From Druceiella hillmani (taxonomy: Eukaryota > Arthropoda > Insecta > Lepidoptera > Hepialidae), in assembly GCA_039881145.1 (NCBI GenBank), contig JAYKKI010000091.1, positions 558,001 through 622,000 on the forward strand: a stretch of 64,000 bases of DNA, given 5' to 3'. The notes beneath the pieces were generated by a model that was not told where the DNA came from, ran no database searches, and worked only from the letters and a program-made list of their open reading frames with translations. Position numbers and translations under genes: made by a program. Positions 15,766 through 28,656 of this stretch are shown in pieces; position 1 is the stretch's first letter, and each line of letters begins with the position of its first letter.

Positions 15766-16330
15766 TTTGTTCATATATCGCATGTAGTATGAATATAGTG
15801 AATGGCTATACTATAAGTAAGGCGAATTACTATCATAGGAAGTATGGCCTCAAAGCATACATAAATAATGGTTTACAGTAGTTAAAAACCATACCATAAA
15901 CTCAGAATCTAGCCATATTTTTTATCAACATCTTAAAAAATATCAGTTGCAATAAATTCTATTTGCTTAACCTTTTATATTTAAGATTGATTAAGTAAAG
16001 GTAGTATTGGGTTCGATTTCTGAAGTGACATATTGAAAACGCATATCCTCAAGGCACTTATTTGAAGAATGGGTTATATGCCAAAAAAGCTTTGCAATTT
16101 ACAGTTTTACAGTCTACACGAACGTTTACACAAAGTTTACAATATCTTGTTTAACATATTATGTTATTTTAATATTGCCATAAAACATTAACCTGATATT
16201 TTAGTGTATTTTTTTCAGTAACAGCAGATTTAAAAAAAAATTATATTCACGTAAAAACAACCAATTATTTGAACGACATAGAAATATGCATTTTCTCATA
16301 AATTATTTTTTGTCGATTTTTTAATGATTA

Positions 16331-16363
16331 TATTATATATGTATATATATATATATATATATA
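16331..16363. repeat. Short (TA)n microsatellite
   Basis: About 33 bp of TA dinucleotides with one G interruption. Confidence 0.9.
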
Positions 16364-17289
16364 GAAATAGAATTTTTTTTCACTCAATTGAAAAGTATGT
16401 ATGAGAGTTACATAAAATATTGAATGAGAACTTTCACTTTATTTAATTTCAAAAAGTCTGTGAGAAAATAAATTATTCAAAAAACCTTTTTAAAAAATGC
16501 GACATTTTTTGAAATTATGCTTGTACTACTCCGCCGTGGGGCCAAATTCGGTCGAAAACCTTTAAAATCTTGTGGGATTATAAAGATTCAAATATTTATT
16601 TTTTTAAAATTTTATAAGTAGTTCTGGCGATATCGTAAGTTTTTATAAAAATATATAAGCTCTATATCTACGAAACTGCCATATAAATGCTTCTAAAAGG
16701 CCTATTTTTCAGTTAAATAAGCTTTGTTCTCTTCTTAAGGCATTTAAACTGTTCAAAATTGCACAAAACCCACTATTTGTCTTCTAAAGTAAATATTTTA
16801 AAACCATTAATTACAATATTTGGAATTGTTCATCGTTTCAACAATTAGGAAGGAATAAAGGATATTTACTTCATGAAATTGTATGCGTACGCGGTTGCTT
16901 CTTCTATCTTTTCATAATGGTGGTATTGGAAATTTAACAGTTTAAGATTGAAATCTTGGCTTACTTGCATTCATCCTAAACATGAATTTAAAAGGTAGTT
17001 GAATTGTCATCATCTATCAATAAAAAAAACAATTAGAAAAAAGTAATTACTTTTTTGATAAACCGACACTTTCCATGTGTTAAGAAAAATACCATTAAAT
17101 AGAATCGAACATGTTATTCGTAACGGAAATAGGATATATCTACTTGATCACACGGAACTCATTCCTGCGCCGGATATTTAAAAGATTGGTAAATAAAAAT
17201 ATATGATTATTAATTATCAAGTATTCTAAAAGAAAACCACTTGATTAATTTTAGTGTTGACATTAAATACTTCGGGGCAATTCAAAAAC
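16364..17289. other. AT-rich intergenic DNA
   Basis: Nothing recognised. Confidence 0.5.
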
Positions 17290-17362
17290 GGAAGAAAAAA
17301 TAGGCGGTAACTCTAATATAAAAAAAAACGAAAGAAAAAATAGGCGGTAACTCTAATATAAA
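17290..17362. repeat. Near-exact 40-bp tandem duplication
   Basis: The stretch 'gaaaaaataggcggtaactc' plus the following taatataaa is repeated with a 40-bp period (the word taggcggtaa starts at 17301 and 17341). The near identity suggests a recent slippage duplication. Confidence 0.85.
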
Positions 17363-19110
17363 ATTTGGACTTATTTTCATGAATAATCATAGCTTTAAAT
17401 AGAAATTGCTTCACATTTTGCTACTTGAGTAATAATTGTCTTACGTAATGGTATAATCGTAATACTCAATAATAAAGTCTGGTGAATCGTTGGGACCAAT
17501 TTTGTATTATAATATCCTCACGATTAATTTAAGGGTGTAATATCATTTAAAATTAAAATATAAAGACAAAATATTATGTTTCGGAAATTATTATGTTTCA
17601 AGAATATGTTGTAAAAGCTAAAAAAATATAAGTAAAACAATTTCACAGCGTAAAATTAAAGGACTTTTGGAGAACAGTTATTCATATGGGTCAGTGATCT
17701 CTATATGGCCCGGCCCTTTACTCGTCTGTAAGTGACGTAAATCCTAACTAATAATAGAAATAAAAAAAGTTTAGATGTACGGCTGGATGTTTGTTATAAG
17801 CATACCCATAATTTATGAAAGCATCTATACCAAATCTACACACGAATTGATTAGTCTCGATTTATATATATTTATCCTGGAATATGAAGTACTTTTTTAG
17901 AGAGAGAGGGCATCCATCTTTTATGACGTTCATTAAGTACCTATTCGATGACTTATGTTCGGTTTTAGCATATATTCTCACATCATGCCGAATTTTAGGT
18001 GTGATTCCCGAAGGATAGTATTAAAAACTGTCTCCCCATCCTGTAACTCGATCACGATGTTAATACTGAAGACTAATCGATATCGAAAAAAAACTAGAAA
18101 ATTATAGCACGTATTGAAATCTAGGCTACACTACTGTAGTCCATGCAAATAAATCCGCGGGCAGAGGCTAGTTATGGATAAAAATGAGATTTATACAATT
18201 ATAAAGTACCTATGCCTGGAAAACCATGCATTTTTTATACTGGGAGATGTTAGGTGATATTTACTAAAGTTTGTACTTAGCTATGGGTAGCTGAATTTAA
18301 ACTGGGAAAATTAAATCGTATATTCACCGCTATACAATGAAATACATAATAATAAATTATGACAGCTCGCGTCTAAAAACATTTTTAATGGCAAAAGAAT
18401 ACTCGAACACACAGCATGGATATCGACTAATTTTTTTATGAAAGTAGGGTTGCTGTATACTAGTGAATATTGTGGTACTAATATTCACAACGTATTTCTT
18501 ATGCTATTCGCCACGCTGAAAAGCAAAAAGAAGCGCTTTTGAAACATGCGAAGAGCGCGTCTAGTGATACAAAAAACATTACAAGAATTAAGAAAAAAAA
18601 TTAAATCTCGGTGTCAGAATCGTCACGGGCAGTTTTATTTTTAAAATGAATTTAAACAAAAACCTTTCAAGTGTATTCCTCGTAACGTTATTCGTTGTAC
18701 GGTGATCAAACATCTAAAAAAACGGGCGATCTAATTTTAAAATTCCAATGAAATTGTATTCTTATGATCATTGCTGCTAACGGTACTGTAACAAGAAAAT
18801 TATTTATGTAACATTTTACAACAAATAAGTCCACTATATTTTCAAGATTCAATTAAACTGGTTTAGCACACGTTTAATTTTTTTCCATCCATAAATACCC
18901 GTATACAATTGGTAGCCGTTTATTATTTATTTCAACTGCATAACTAGGACAAATGCCTTAAGAAAAATTTTCTTTTTTGGTTCGGGCAACTGATTCACGA
19001 GATATAGTCACCGTTCTGATACGTTTATTTCTATGATAAGAAAATATTTAGAGCAGTATGTAACCTAATGTCATCTATGTAAACTAAGGTGATTAAGTAT
19101 GTAAATGAAA
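17363..19110. other. AT-rich intergenic DNA
   Basis: No coding stretch with recognisable motifs. A small inverted repeat (gtgaatatt / aatattcac) lies near 18461-18489. Confidence 0.5.
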
Positions 19111-19111
19111 G

Positions 19112-19270
19112 ACATTTTCATTTCAAGCGGAACGCACTTAAAAACTAAAGTTGCTTCTTTGTAAAATAAGATCATCAAGCCACGAGGCATGTTTTTATTT
19201 CAAGCAGAGTGCGCTTAAAAAAAGATGATTCTATATAAAGTAAGGTCGTCGAATAAGTAAAAATGAGGCA
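19112..19270. repeat. Diverged tandem duplication, ~85-bp period
   Basis: The block 'catttcaagcggaacgcactt ... aaaataagatcatc' is followed by 'tatttcaagcagagtgcgctt ... gtaaggtcgtc'. A partial third copy shares the 'gtaaatga.a.acatt' lead-in. Divergence is moderate. Confidence 0.55.
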
Positions 19271-19837
19271 TATTCTGATTCCTGTATATCATATTTATTA
19301 CCAGTGTTTACATTACTGGTTATTGACGCATGAGTTAAGTAAAGAGGGTATATATAACTGACCTTGGTAATCTCATACTAATCAAATAACTCCCATCGAA
19401 TTTAATGCAAGCTTTGATATATTGATATAAAAAACGTGGATGTTATATTTAATGAGTAGATTGTGCTTCAATAACTGAACCAACTGAATCCTAACGAATG
19501 AGACTATAGTATTTTTGGCAATAGTAGACGGAAATATGTAGGGACTTATTCACTATACACATCGACTATTAATTGTATACGAATGCCTTTTAGTCTACTG
19601 GAGCACCATTACAAAATTTTATCTCACTTGAGCCCGAAATGCTCACTAGATTCCAAAGTTTACGAAAAAAGATTAAAGCTAAATTTTAAAATTAGGTTAT
19701 GGTGAAATGAAAGAAAATATAAAAATAATGAAAACCTGCCAAGTTTCAATAGAGCTCGCACTATAAACATTTTGTTCAATTTAGGCACTAATAAACATTT
19801 AAAGACAGACGGTATTGTGTGAAATTGGTTCAAAATA

Positions 19838-19935
19838 TTAATTGTCTAATCTAAATATATTGTCTATTTGTTTAATCTAAATATATTGTATATATTGTCT
19901 ATTTGTGATTGCAAAATCGAAATATATTGTCTACT
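19838..19935. repeat. Short tandem array of 'aatatattgtctatttgt' words
   Basis: About three to four imperfect copies of 'atctaaatatattgtctattt' occur in succession. Confidence 0.7.
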
Positions 19936-20764
19936 ATATCTATCAAAGACGTAAATACATGGTACTTATTTAAAAAATTATAACATCAATATTAATTACT
20001 AAAATGTGTCTGTAATCATCATATCAAATTTTACTGATTATGTCTTTTTTATGATTTAGGCTCAGTAGTTTTAGAAGTGAAGAGATTTTTGGATATTTTT
20101 AAAAAATTGAAAGGAATTAATATTTTAATACGTTGTTGTTTCATACAAGTTTTAAATAAATTCTTAGTAATGTTGTAGTAATAAGACTATTTGAGAATAT
20201 TACGTACGATACTAAAAGATTTATTTGAAAGATTCACATATAGATCCGGATATTTTTGATTGTAAAAGAAATATTTAAAAAGCTGATATCAAAATTGTGA
20301 CTCTTATAATATTATGTTATTGATAATAAATATTAAAAGATTTTTCAAAGAAATAAAAGATTGAAGTCGGTGTAATAAAATATGACTTGAATAAACGAAC
20401 ACATAAAAGTAATAAAAATATAATGTTTTAAAGAAAGTAATAAAGGACGAGTACCAAAAATGCAAGGATGTCTATTAATAATGCTGTATTTACAAAAGAA
20501 AAAACTACTTATAACATGAATAAATAAAATTACATAGATAAAAAATTGATCCAGTATGAGCCCATATAACAGGGATCTTGATAAATATAAATTCTTTTGT
20601 CATAGTTATAGCCTGATCATTGTATTCCCATGCTATATTTCTACAAAATAATTTAATTAATCAGCTATCTCCTGTCAACTGTAATATCTACATACTATAT
20701 TCATTCTATGGTTATACCATGTAATGTCGGCACATTGTTCAAGTCAGACCAGTCCTGTGCAATG
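19936..20764. other. AT-rich intergenic DNA
   Basis: Nothing recognised. Confidence 0.5.
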
Positions 20765-20905
20765 TAAATGGTGACAATTTAGAATTTATTATATAGATTT
20801 TCAATTACACTTGATTCATCTACGATTGCGAATTCCCACAATTGTTTTAATTGATCGTACACAGTTTCAAAGTCTAATTCCTCTCTCTTAAGAACAAGCT
20901 AAGAA
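20708..20905 (-). pseudogene. Possible exon relic, unknown protein
   Basis: On the minus strand a splice-acceptor-like 'ggtttcttcttag' (ending near 20901) precedes an open frame containing REELDFETVYDQLKQLWEF. Balanced acidic, aromatic and aliphatic residues make this unlike the low-complexity open frames elsewhere. The frame meets one TAA, then continues with IAQDWSDLNNVPTLHGI to a second stop. This fits either a short terminal exon ending at the TAA or an exon with one inactivating stop. I do not recognise the family, and no partner exon was found. Confidence 0.3.
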
Positions 20906-22390
20906 GAAACCAGAACGACGATTATTTGAAAGTATAAGATATATTAAAAAGTACTCATAAAGTAACCGCATAATTTTAATATCAATCTTCACAGTTAAGA
21001 TAATTTTACCAACTGATTAAATATTGATTGTAATAAAATGATTACTGCAACAATTAAACTGGAACGCTTTTAAAATGTGATCGCGTGTTTGAGAAATTCA
21101 ATGAAATTAAATTAGTTAAAATAACCAACATCTCTTTCGGGTGGTACTTCGATACTAATACAAATCGAGAAAAAGTAAATCTTTGCAGAAGATAATTAAA
21201 ATTTACTGCAGCAAAAGATACGAAATCCGACGCTATTAAAATGTAGAAGGGCCTTGAAATCCCTACAAATGTAAAATGGGAAAGTCAGTTTATATATTAC
21301 TATATTATCCTACGACAGGGCAACGCTACCAAATGTGTTATGCGTATAGCTCATGTAGTGATGTTATACATAAATTACGCGATTTTTTCCCCCTGTAGAA
21401 TATTAATTACCCTAAAAGAAAATTGTTCGTCTATTCCTTACTCAATCACATTTGAACAGCTGAACAAAGTTCCGTTAAATTTAGTTAAAAGTTATTTCGT
21501 TATTGTAGTTAATATATACTTTTAACTTGAGAAAGAGTAAAAATACTTGTAGAATGAAACTCATAGTATTTTGCTCAAACATTAACATTTTATACGACAA
21601 CATCCCGAAAGCGTGTATGTCAAATCTATTGCTTAAGTTTATCGAAAGCACAAAGCAGATACATAAAACACAGTAAAATATTTATCTATAGGACTGTAAT
21701 ACCGTCACCTTAATGAATAAGTCATCTTTGTTCAAGTTTTAAAATAAGTAATACATGAAATATTTTGGTAAAACCATATAGTTTATATCAGCTGTTATAT
21801 ACTACAAAATCATTATTGCATTAGATTTATAATTTTTACGTTATTTTTTTGGTCGTCACAAAACAAAGATTATAGAATTAAGAGGAAGAAAATTTTAATG
21901 TTTTAAATGTTACTCAAACGACGGAACTCGTCTTGAAGTCGTTTTACATCTCTCCATGACATGTCGGTTCACACGCTCAACATTCTATTTTGGGTCATGA
22001 TAATTCGATCAGTCACTTTTCACTAGCAGCGTACAAACATTATCATAGAAAAGGGATTCATATTTCCTTTCTGTAACCTCATATTTCCCATTGTATGCAC
22101 GGTGTTACATGTTATGTTCTATTGAAATGTATATTTTAATCATAGTTAGTCGATCGAATTACGATGTGATGACGTTTATGTAGATAAAGAAGATTTCAAT
22201 TCATCGATTAACAATGTTTGTGCCTTATGTAAATTATTTATTAATAAATAATTTGATCGTTATTAAGAAGTGTGAGTTTGTTATTATATTAAAAATTTAG
22301 TGAAAAGAACTATATAAAACTAGTTTTATAATTTATGGTAAAATATGTTTTTACATAGAGGGAAGTGTTAAAGTAGCTCCAATGATGGTT
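20906..22390. other. AT-rich intergenic DNA
   Basis: The 61-codon open frame at 21340-21525 has no recognisable motif. Nothing else seen. Confidence 0.5.
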
Positions 22391-22640
22391 AAGATATTAG
22401 AGCCTAGATCAAGATGGTATGGTCACGTGATGCAAAGACCTAACGATGCTATCATACATAAAAGCATTTAAAGTACCCTTCTGTAACTTCCAAAATAGGG
22501 GAAAGAAAGACCCCAGTAACCCTGGTATATGAATGTCCAAACGTATATGAGGAAACTAGGTACTTCTGACGATGATATTTATTAGCGAACAAAAAAATAT
22601 CGAAATGAAATGAAAAGAAACTCGAGATCAGAAAAGGAGG
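22391..22640 (+). pseudogene. Decayed non-LTR reverse transcriptase C-terminus
   Basis: In a single frame the plus strand gives RSRWYGHVMQRPND, then MNVQTYMRKLGTSDDD, then R.KKYRNEMKRNSRSEKEA. These match the conserved C-terminal tail of RTE-like and related LINE reverse transcriptases (usual pattern RLRWYGHV.RRP, W...V..DM..LG, A.DR..WR...R.ADP). Five in-frame stops (three TAA, two TAG) interrupt it, yet the frame holds across about 230 bp, so decay was mostly by point mutation. The catalytic polymerase domain and endonuclease upstream are absent, as expected for a 5'-truncated copy. Poly-A or tail repeat and target-site duplication were not identified. Confidence 0.8.
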
Positions 22641-24059
22641 CTACGTATGAAATGAAAAGATGACTGTGAACAATAAGTTTGAAACAATTATTCTTAAGTA
22701 TATTGTAATATTAAAACTGTCAGAAGACGTGTTATATAATCAAGCATGGATATAAATAATAAATATTCTAATTTAATGCATGTAGGAAGTAAGAAATAAA
22801 AGGTATTTTATCTATAAATTATTTTGATATTAGATGACTTGTAATTATTGAATAGAAACAAAGTTTTTCGTTCGTATAAATTTTATTTTACATTCCTTTT
22901 AATTTAACTATCGCTTTTATTAACACGTTTTATCACACTATATCCTGCGTTAGTGGTGCTAAATTTTTCTTCGAAATTGTTATTTCTTTCACTTTGTCAT
23001 GTTATTTATCATGTTAATTTAACTGTATGTACATACAATGTTAATTTAATTGCGTACAATTATCTAATTCTCCCTGTAGTAAATATGGGTAGTGATCGGA
23101 ATAGAAAACTAAGTTAGATATTCATAATTAATCTACTTGGATAGAAAGTGGTCAGTCTCGTTCTGATTGCTAGAAAAATATCCAGACGATAAATATCCAG
23201 ACAATGCTTGTTTTGATAGCTACATATTTTATCTCAATATCGTAATGAACAAAGATTTCCAGATCTATTCCACAGTGGAGATTGAATGCGATTTGATATT
23301 TCTACACACAAAAATATAAATATCATTACAGACAAAAACACCATAATTACTAAATGAATAAGCATTGTCCGATAGTAATATAAATAAACTAACACTTGAT
23401 TATGGTAATGAAAAATTTTCGTGTATGTAGTAGGCTTCATATTCACATAATTCACCATGGAATATACGTTGTATATTGTAATAAATTAAAACCATTCGTA
23501 ACGCAAATCTGTTAATATTAAAAATGACCGAACATGTATGGAAACCAGAAAAATCAGTATCCACCATCTTCCCATAGACTCGAGAACATCCGTATGTTTG
23601 CACTGTTGAAATTAGACAAAGAGGAATCATGAATTAATGGTATTAAAAAATATTTGCAAACACATTCTACCAGAAAATTAAAATAATTGACTAAAACAAT
23701 ACATTATTTAGTTTTTTGAGAATCTGTTTTCATATTTACATTTGCATTTGTTGTCTTCTATGTCTTTTTTATCCTCTTTTAATCTTTTTTTCTTAATTTT
23801 GCTTTATTCTTACTTGCACATTTCTGATTTGTTTTAATAAGCATAAGCTTCTCTGTACACTTTAATCAAAATTTTATTATTTTATGGCAATAAATCGTAC
23901 AGGTTAACTGGAGTTTCTACACTGGATAATTCGACATATGGCTGTCTAGAATAAAAGCACTCTTACCTCAAATCGATTTCAAACTTTTTAAAAGCTGTTC
24001 TCTGAAAATTATTTATTGTCCAACCGTTCGAAGAGAATGGTACAACGGTCGGAATCGTT
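22641..24059. other. AT-rich intergenic DNA
   Basis: Overlapping minus-strand open frames at 23234-23458 and 23400-23630 have no recognisable motif and no second copy. I do not call them genes. Confidence 0.45.
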
Positions 24060-24215
24060 GAAATACCTGAAATCGTGCTCGGCAACAGTTCATTGTGGAG
24101 GCAGCAGATGCCCAGCTTGGAAGTGAATCAAGTATGCGGATTCAAATAATGCGAGGATAGGCTGATGGGGAGTACATTTTAAATGACATAACCGGAGAAT
24201 TATTTTAGTTTATCG
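24060..24215 (+). pseudogene. Possible coding relic, unknown
   Basis: A locally GC-richer patch. One plus frame reads RARQQFIVEAADAQLGSESS, then MRIQIMRG, a stop, and ADGEYILNDITGELF before another stop. The composition is protein-like compared with the flanks. No family was recognised and no splice sites stand out. Confidence 0.22.
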
Positions 24216-24651
24216 TCAACCCAGCAACATTTAGTTTTCTTGATTATTTCAAACTAATAGACTCATAATCTCTCCTTGATTATTTATTATATACTTATTA
24301 GTAAGGATAGGACTTCGTCCTTTCCATAAAGTTTTGTTATTGACACTGCTAATATAAATAACAGAGATTGATTATGTAGTTTAATCAAAAATTTTAATTT
24401 CCATTTGAATATTAATTCTGGCATATTAGTGACATTTTTTCCTTTCACTCGTACTATTCATACAATATGTGGCCTATCCTTATCGACTGAAAACCGTATT
24501 TGATAATTTTGCAAATTACTTAAAATAAAAATATTGTACTGACTTCGACAGATAAATGACAGGTCTGAAAATTTTAACTTTCATTTTCCCTTTTAGAATT
24601 TGGTAGCTGATCTTAGGGTATTTTGGTGCGCTGATTTCGAATATTACTTAG
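24216..24651. other. AT-rich intergenic DNA
   Basis: Nothing recognised. It may contain the 3' flank of the transposon-like pseudogene that follows. Confidence 0.45.
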
Positions 24652-24702
24652 ACTTTCCACATCACCCTCAATTTTTTTCAAATTGAGGGTGATGTGGAAA
24701 GT
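24652..24702. repeat. Perfect foldback hairpin, 23-bp arms, 5-nt loop
   Basis: Arms 24652-24674 and 24680-24702 are exact reverse complements around the loop ttttc. The core word is ccacatcaccctcaattt. It lies 116 bp beyond the 3' end of the recognisable pseudogene. Confidence 0.92.
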
Positions 24703-24817
24703 ATGTATGAAATCTCATAAAAAAACCAACTTTACTAAGTAAAAAAATCATATTGCAATAAAAAAACAATTATATGACTTTAAAATATTACAAATACACT
24801 TAAATGACATTAATAAA

Positions 24818-25975
24818 TCAATTAGATTTATTAAATACTTTTGTGGTATCTTGTTTTCTTCCTTTGTCTTCTTCAATTACAGCTCCCAAGTTATCAGGAA
24901 AGTAGTCAAAGTGCAAATTAAGGAAGTTGAGTTTATTGCTCTTCAAACAACCCAGTTTTTCGAAATTGTCGATCATTTTCTTCACAATTTCCTCATAATT
25001 TGCACATTTTTGATTTTTTAGGAAATTTTTCACCACTTCTTTAAAGTTTTCCAGGTGTCTAATTCAATTTCACTTATTTTTTCATCGAAAGTTGTATATT
25101 TCATCAATTTTCTTATGTCAGTGTAAACATCTTCTTTCATTTTAGCTTCAGATAAAGATGGAAAAATTTGGTGCAGATATTTAAAATTTCTCCCACTTTA
25201 TTCAGCGCCTTCGCAAATTGTTTCATCATTCCCAGTTTTTTGTGTGACCCCTTCACACAAAAAACTGGGAATGATATTAAAACTCTTAATAAAAAATGGT
25301 AGTAAAACTCTTTCGAAGGGGACTAAATTTTCTCTCACAATATTTTTGGCTCCAGAAACTAATTCAGTTCTCGGTGGCCACTCTTTCTTCATCCAATGTT
25401 ATCCTCTACCTCAACTATCCCATTTACAGAGAAAGCAAGGGTACTTTGTAAAGCCAAATGGGCCTTGACCAGACAACATACATATAGTTTTCAAATCTCC
25501 AAGGACCATCCAACCGTGTTGTGCGTACTTTGTTTTATCCAACATATGTTTCAAATTGTAGCATTCTTTCAAATGTACAGAATGGGCGACTGGTAGTTAA
25601 GCATACTTATTGCCATTATGCAAAAGGACTGCTTTCAAACTTTTCTTTGTTGAGTCTATGAACAATCTCCATTCGTTCGCGTCATATTCGATGTCAAACA
25701 TTTTCACTAAGCCAGGAATTTCTTCGCAGAAATTCCTTTGTTTTGGAATTGTAACCTGTTGTCTTGCAACAGCAAAAATAACAATATTCGGTGTGTTTCT
25801 GAGATTCTCTCCATAACTTAGGCGATTGTAAATCAAAGGTATTATTCTGCCCTCCCTTCCTTTTGAAGTTCACGAACGCATGTCGCACAAACTTTATGTG
25901 GGATCCACTGTTTGTCTTCTTTTACGATTGCTAAGCCGAAATACACTAGGTGGTCAGATTATTAGGGACAGTGCT
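24818..25975 (-). pseudogene. Decayed multicopy arthropod transposon-like protein
   Basis: Read on minus from about 25975. Conserved blocks appear in family order: QWIPHKVCATCVREL; PKLWRESQKHTEYCYFC; GYNSKTKEF; EWRLFIDSTKKSLKAVLL; LPVAHSVHLKE; GDLKTICMLSGQ; GFTKYPCFLCKWDS; KKEWPPRTELV; ENLVPFERVLLP; LGMMKQFAKALNKVG; IELDTWK; VVKNFL; and NLHFDYFPDNLGAV. I recognise this as a cysteine-containing protein family present in many copies in aphids, ants and other arthropods, usually annotated as uncharacterised. Copy number suggests a mobile element, but I cannot name the transposase superfamily. Stops (for example after WDS) and several frameshifts inactivate it. A 23-bp foldback replaces part of the middle. 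Because most blocks survive in order without introns, this looks like a relatively recent, intron-poor insertion. Confidence 0.8.
25225..25275. repeat. Perfect foldback hairpin inside the pseudogene, 5-nt loop
   Basis: Arms 25225-25247 and 25253-25275 are exact reverse complements around cccct. On the minus strand the downstream arm (25225-25247) encodes the expected family segment leading into LGMMKQFAKAL. The other arm has no counterpart in the family and interrupts the coding order after VLLP. The inverted copy is therefore the derived one. Confidence 0.9.
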
Positions 25976-28656
25976 CAGATTTTAGTATTTTCTACTTTAA
26001 TTGAATTTTTATATGTCGACTTTTTAAATTCGATTATTTACTGAATAAAGTTTCGAACGACAACTTATAATCATCAAAACTTTATTTGTTCTTACTTAAT
26101 ATTATTATCAATTCAATTACGTAGAACTACGATATAATATCTATAGGTTCGTATAGTGAATAAACATGAATGTTCTGACTCTCACAATCTGTTTCCACTT
26201 TTTTTTAAGCCTGAAATAACTAAAAATCAACGGAAATTTTCATTTATTTATGAAAGGTACTTAAACTCCGAGTTGTTATATAATTACAACAATACCAGTA
26301 TCTCCCCAGTAAGTCATGGGTTATTTCAACATTTGCTTTTGTTTTATTGCAATATTCTACTACTTCTGATTTTTTTGGCACTGCAATACTGATATTAAGG
26401 ATTAATTGATTAAATTATTTTTTTGATAAACTAGAGTCGAGTATGATTTCGATCGAGCACGAAATCAAAGTTATATATTTATCCAGATTTCTGCCCACAT
26501 TTATTATACCAAAGCCATGTTCTTATTTTCTTCCAGGTTTCTACGAATTTCACGCCACCATAATCAAAGTCTTTAGTAGAATACCTCTTAGAAAAATTAT
26601 CAATTATAATAATTCTATTTCAAAACAGTCGCTTCTTCTTCTTCTATTAATTAAAAGTTTTTAATTTGAAGCATATAATATACAACACCAGTCTCTTTAA
26701 CCATAGGTATACCCCAATAAATGAACATGTTTTGAGATGATCCCTTTTAAAACAACCGCTGATATTAACGAATATTGAAATATTTTTTTATTAAATTGGT
26801 GGTACTAATGGGTATTGCTACTGAAAGAAAATTAGATACTACTATACTTTGCAACATTTTTTCCCAGATAGTTAACAACAGGTGTTTACAAACCAGCGCA
26901 AATTTCACTTACTTTAGAATAATATTTTCATTGAATATCTCAAAGAATTCTTAAAAAAACAGATTGTATACGAAGGCATCGAAACTACTATGATGTCATG
27001 CTATTTTTGTATAAAATAAGAAAATAATACATGCAAGTCGAAATAGCAGACTCTGGGAGCAGTGAGTATCCCGATACTCAGATTGTTGAATAATTTGCTT
27101 AAATATTTTGCTTTTCGATAGCAGATTTATTATAAACTTCAGTGTTCCATTAACCGCTATAAAGTACCTTTTCTATATAACATCTCCAATTACAATTCCG
27201 GTAACATAGCCAAAAACAGAATCATATTGCGAGGTGTTCAAAGCTTTTTTCGGAACAATAAAACTTCTGAAAAATAGTGATGCAACTAGTAAGATTTATA
27301 TGCATCACTATTGAAGCTTTCATTTAAAGAATTCTAGTGTACAAAACGTTTAATGCCAGTTCCTTTAATTTCCATAGTATCATATTTTCATTTTTGAGCA
27401 AACGTGAGGACACAATCTAAATTAATAGTTATATTAAAATCGATTCTAAAGTACTAATAGAGTATGAAAATAGCAAAATTAAGAAATATTCATGTTAATT
27501 TATTTTTATAGTCTGATACGGCCTTACGTTAAACCGCTGAATAAATTTGAATAAATTGTTCTGTTCGTGAGTTTTTTTTTTCAAACATCCTCGTTTGGTT
27601 TTTCCTTTTTACTAAATTTAAAATTTAAGGTGCTTTACATAGAGAAAAAAACTGAAATATCATTTTCTCGAAAATGATCGAAATACTTTCTTCAAACCTT
27701 TCACCCGAGATGCGTGCGGTCAAGATTATAACAGCCGTATAAAATTTTCTTCATATGTTTGTAATATTTTCAGAATAAAAAATCGTTCAGTTATTTTGAA
27801 TAACTTCTATTACTTGTAGTGAGATTTTAAACGGATTTAAAATATATTGAAAGCCAATTTTTGAAAATGGTTTTGAAAACCATCCGCGGTTTCAATAATT
27901 TTTAATTCTTTGCTTTTCCTCTCTCTTCAATTAAAAATAATAAAAAAAATTAATTCAAACTGGTACCCTTACTCTCAGCTTCGATAATATCTCTATAACT
28001 ACACAAATGCAATAAAATTCTTCAACACAAAAATCATCGTGTCTTACTGAAAAAATTCTAATTTCTTCTCATGAGTAATCTACAGTAGTTTGAACAGCCC
28101 TTTGGGCAGTAGCACAAAATGTGCAGCAATATTATCTAATTGAATTATTTTTTTAATTAGCTGTCATGTAAAGCCTAAATAAACATGACTTAACTGAAAT
28201 TGACATTAATGAATATTTTTAAAAATCACACTTTAATCACCTTGTCAAAATATAAGTTGAGCTGTATGTAAATAAATTAATTAGTTTTAAAATTTAGTTG
28301 AATTTATGAAACACACAGTATCCTCACAAACAAAATATTCATAAACATAAAGTTCGTTCGTCTTCAAAGTAAGTAAAATTTATCCCTTCACAAATGAAAT
28401 CATAGACATGTCGAATACATAAAAATAGCTTCAATAATATATCGCAAACGTGATAGATTTTCTACAATCCACAGTGTTTTCTAACAAGTAGACTTAAAAC
28501 ACAGATCTTAATGAATAGAACGTCTTTAAATTAATTGTATTAAAAAAATAATTAAAATAAACACACATCTGAAAATAGTTAAGATGTATTAAAACAGCTG
28601 ACGAATTTATAACACGTGTGAATGAAATTTGCAAATGAATGGAATTATTAACGCTT
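25976..28656. other. AT-rich intergenic DNA
   Basis: Open frames at 26156-26392 and 26443-26664 (plus) are hydrophobic and AT-driven, without recognisable motifs. No RNA gene or repeat stands out. Confidence 0.45.

Noticed and set aside
16008..16020. 'gggttcgatttc' as a polymerase III box B
   Set aside because: There is no matching box A upstream and no tRNA-like fold. A single box-B-like word is expected by chance.
25597..25888. Two overlapping minus-strand open frames as separate genes
   Set aside because: Both are parts of one frameshifted family member. The conserved blocks pass from one frame to the other in family order.
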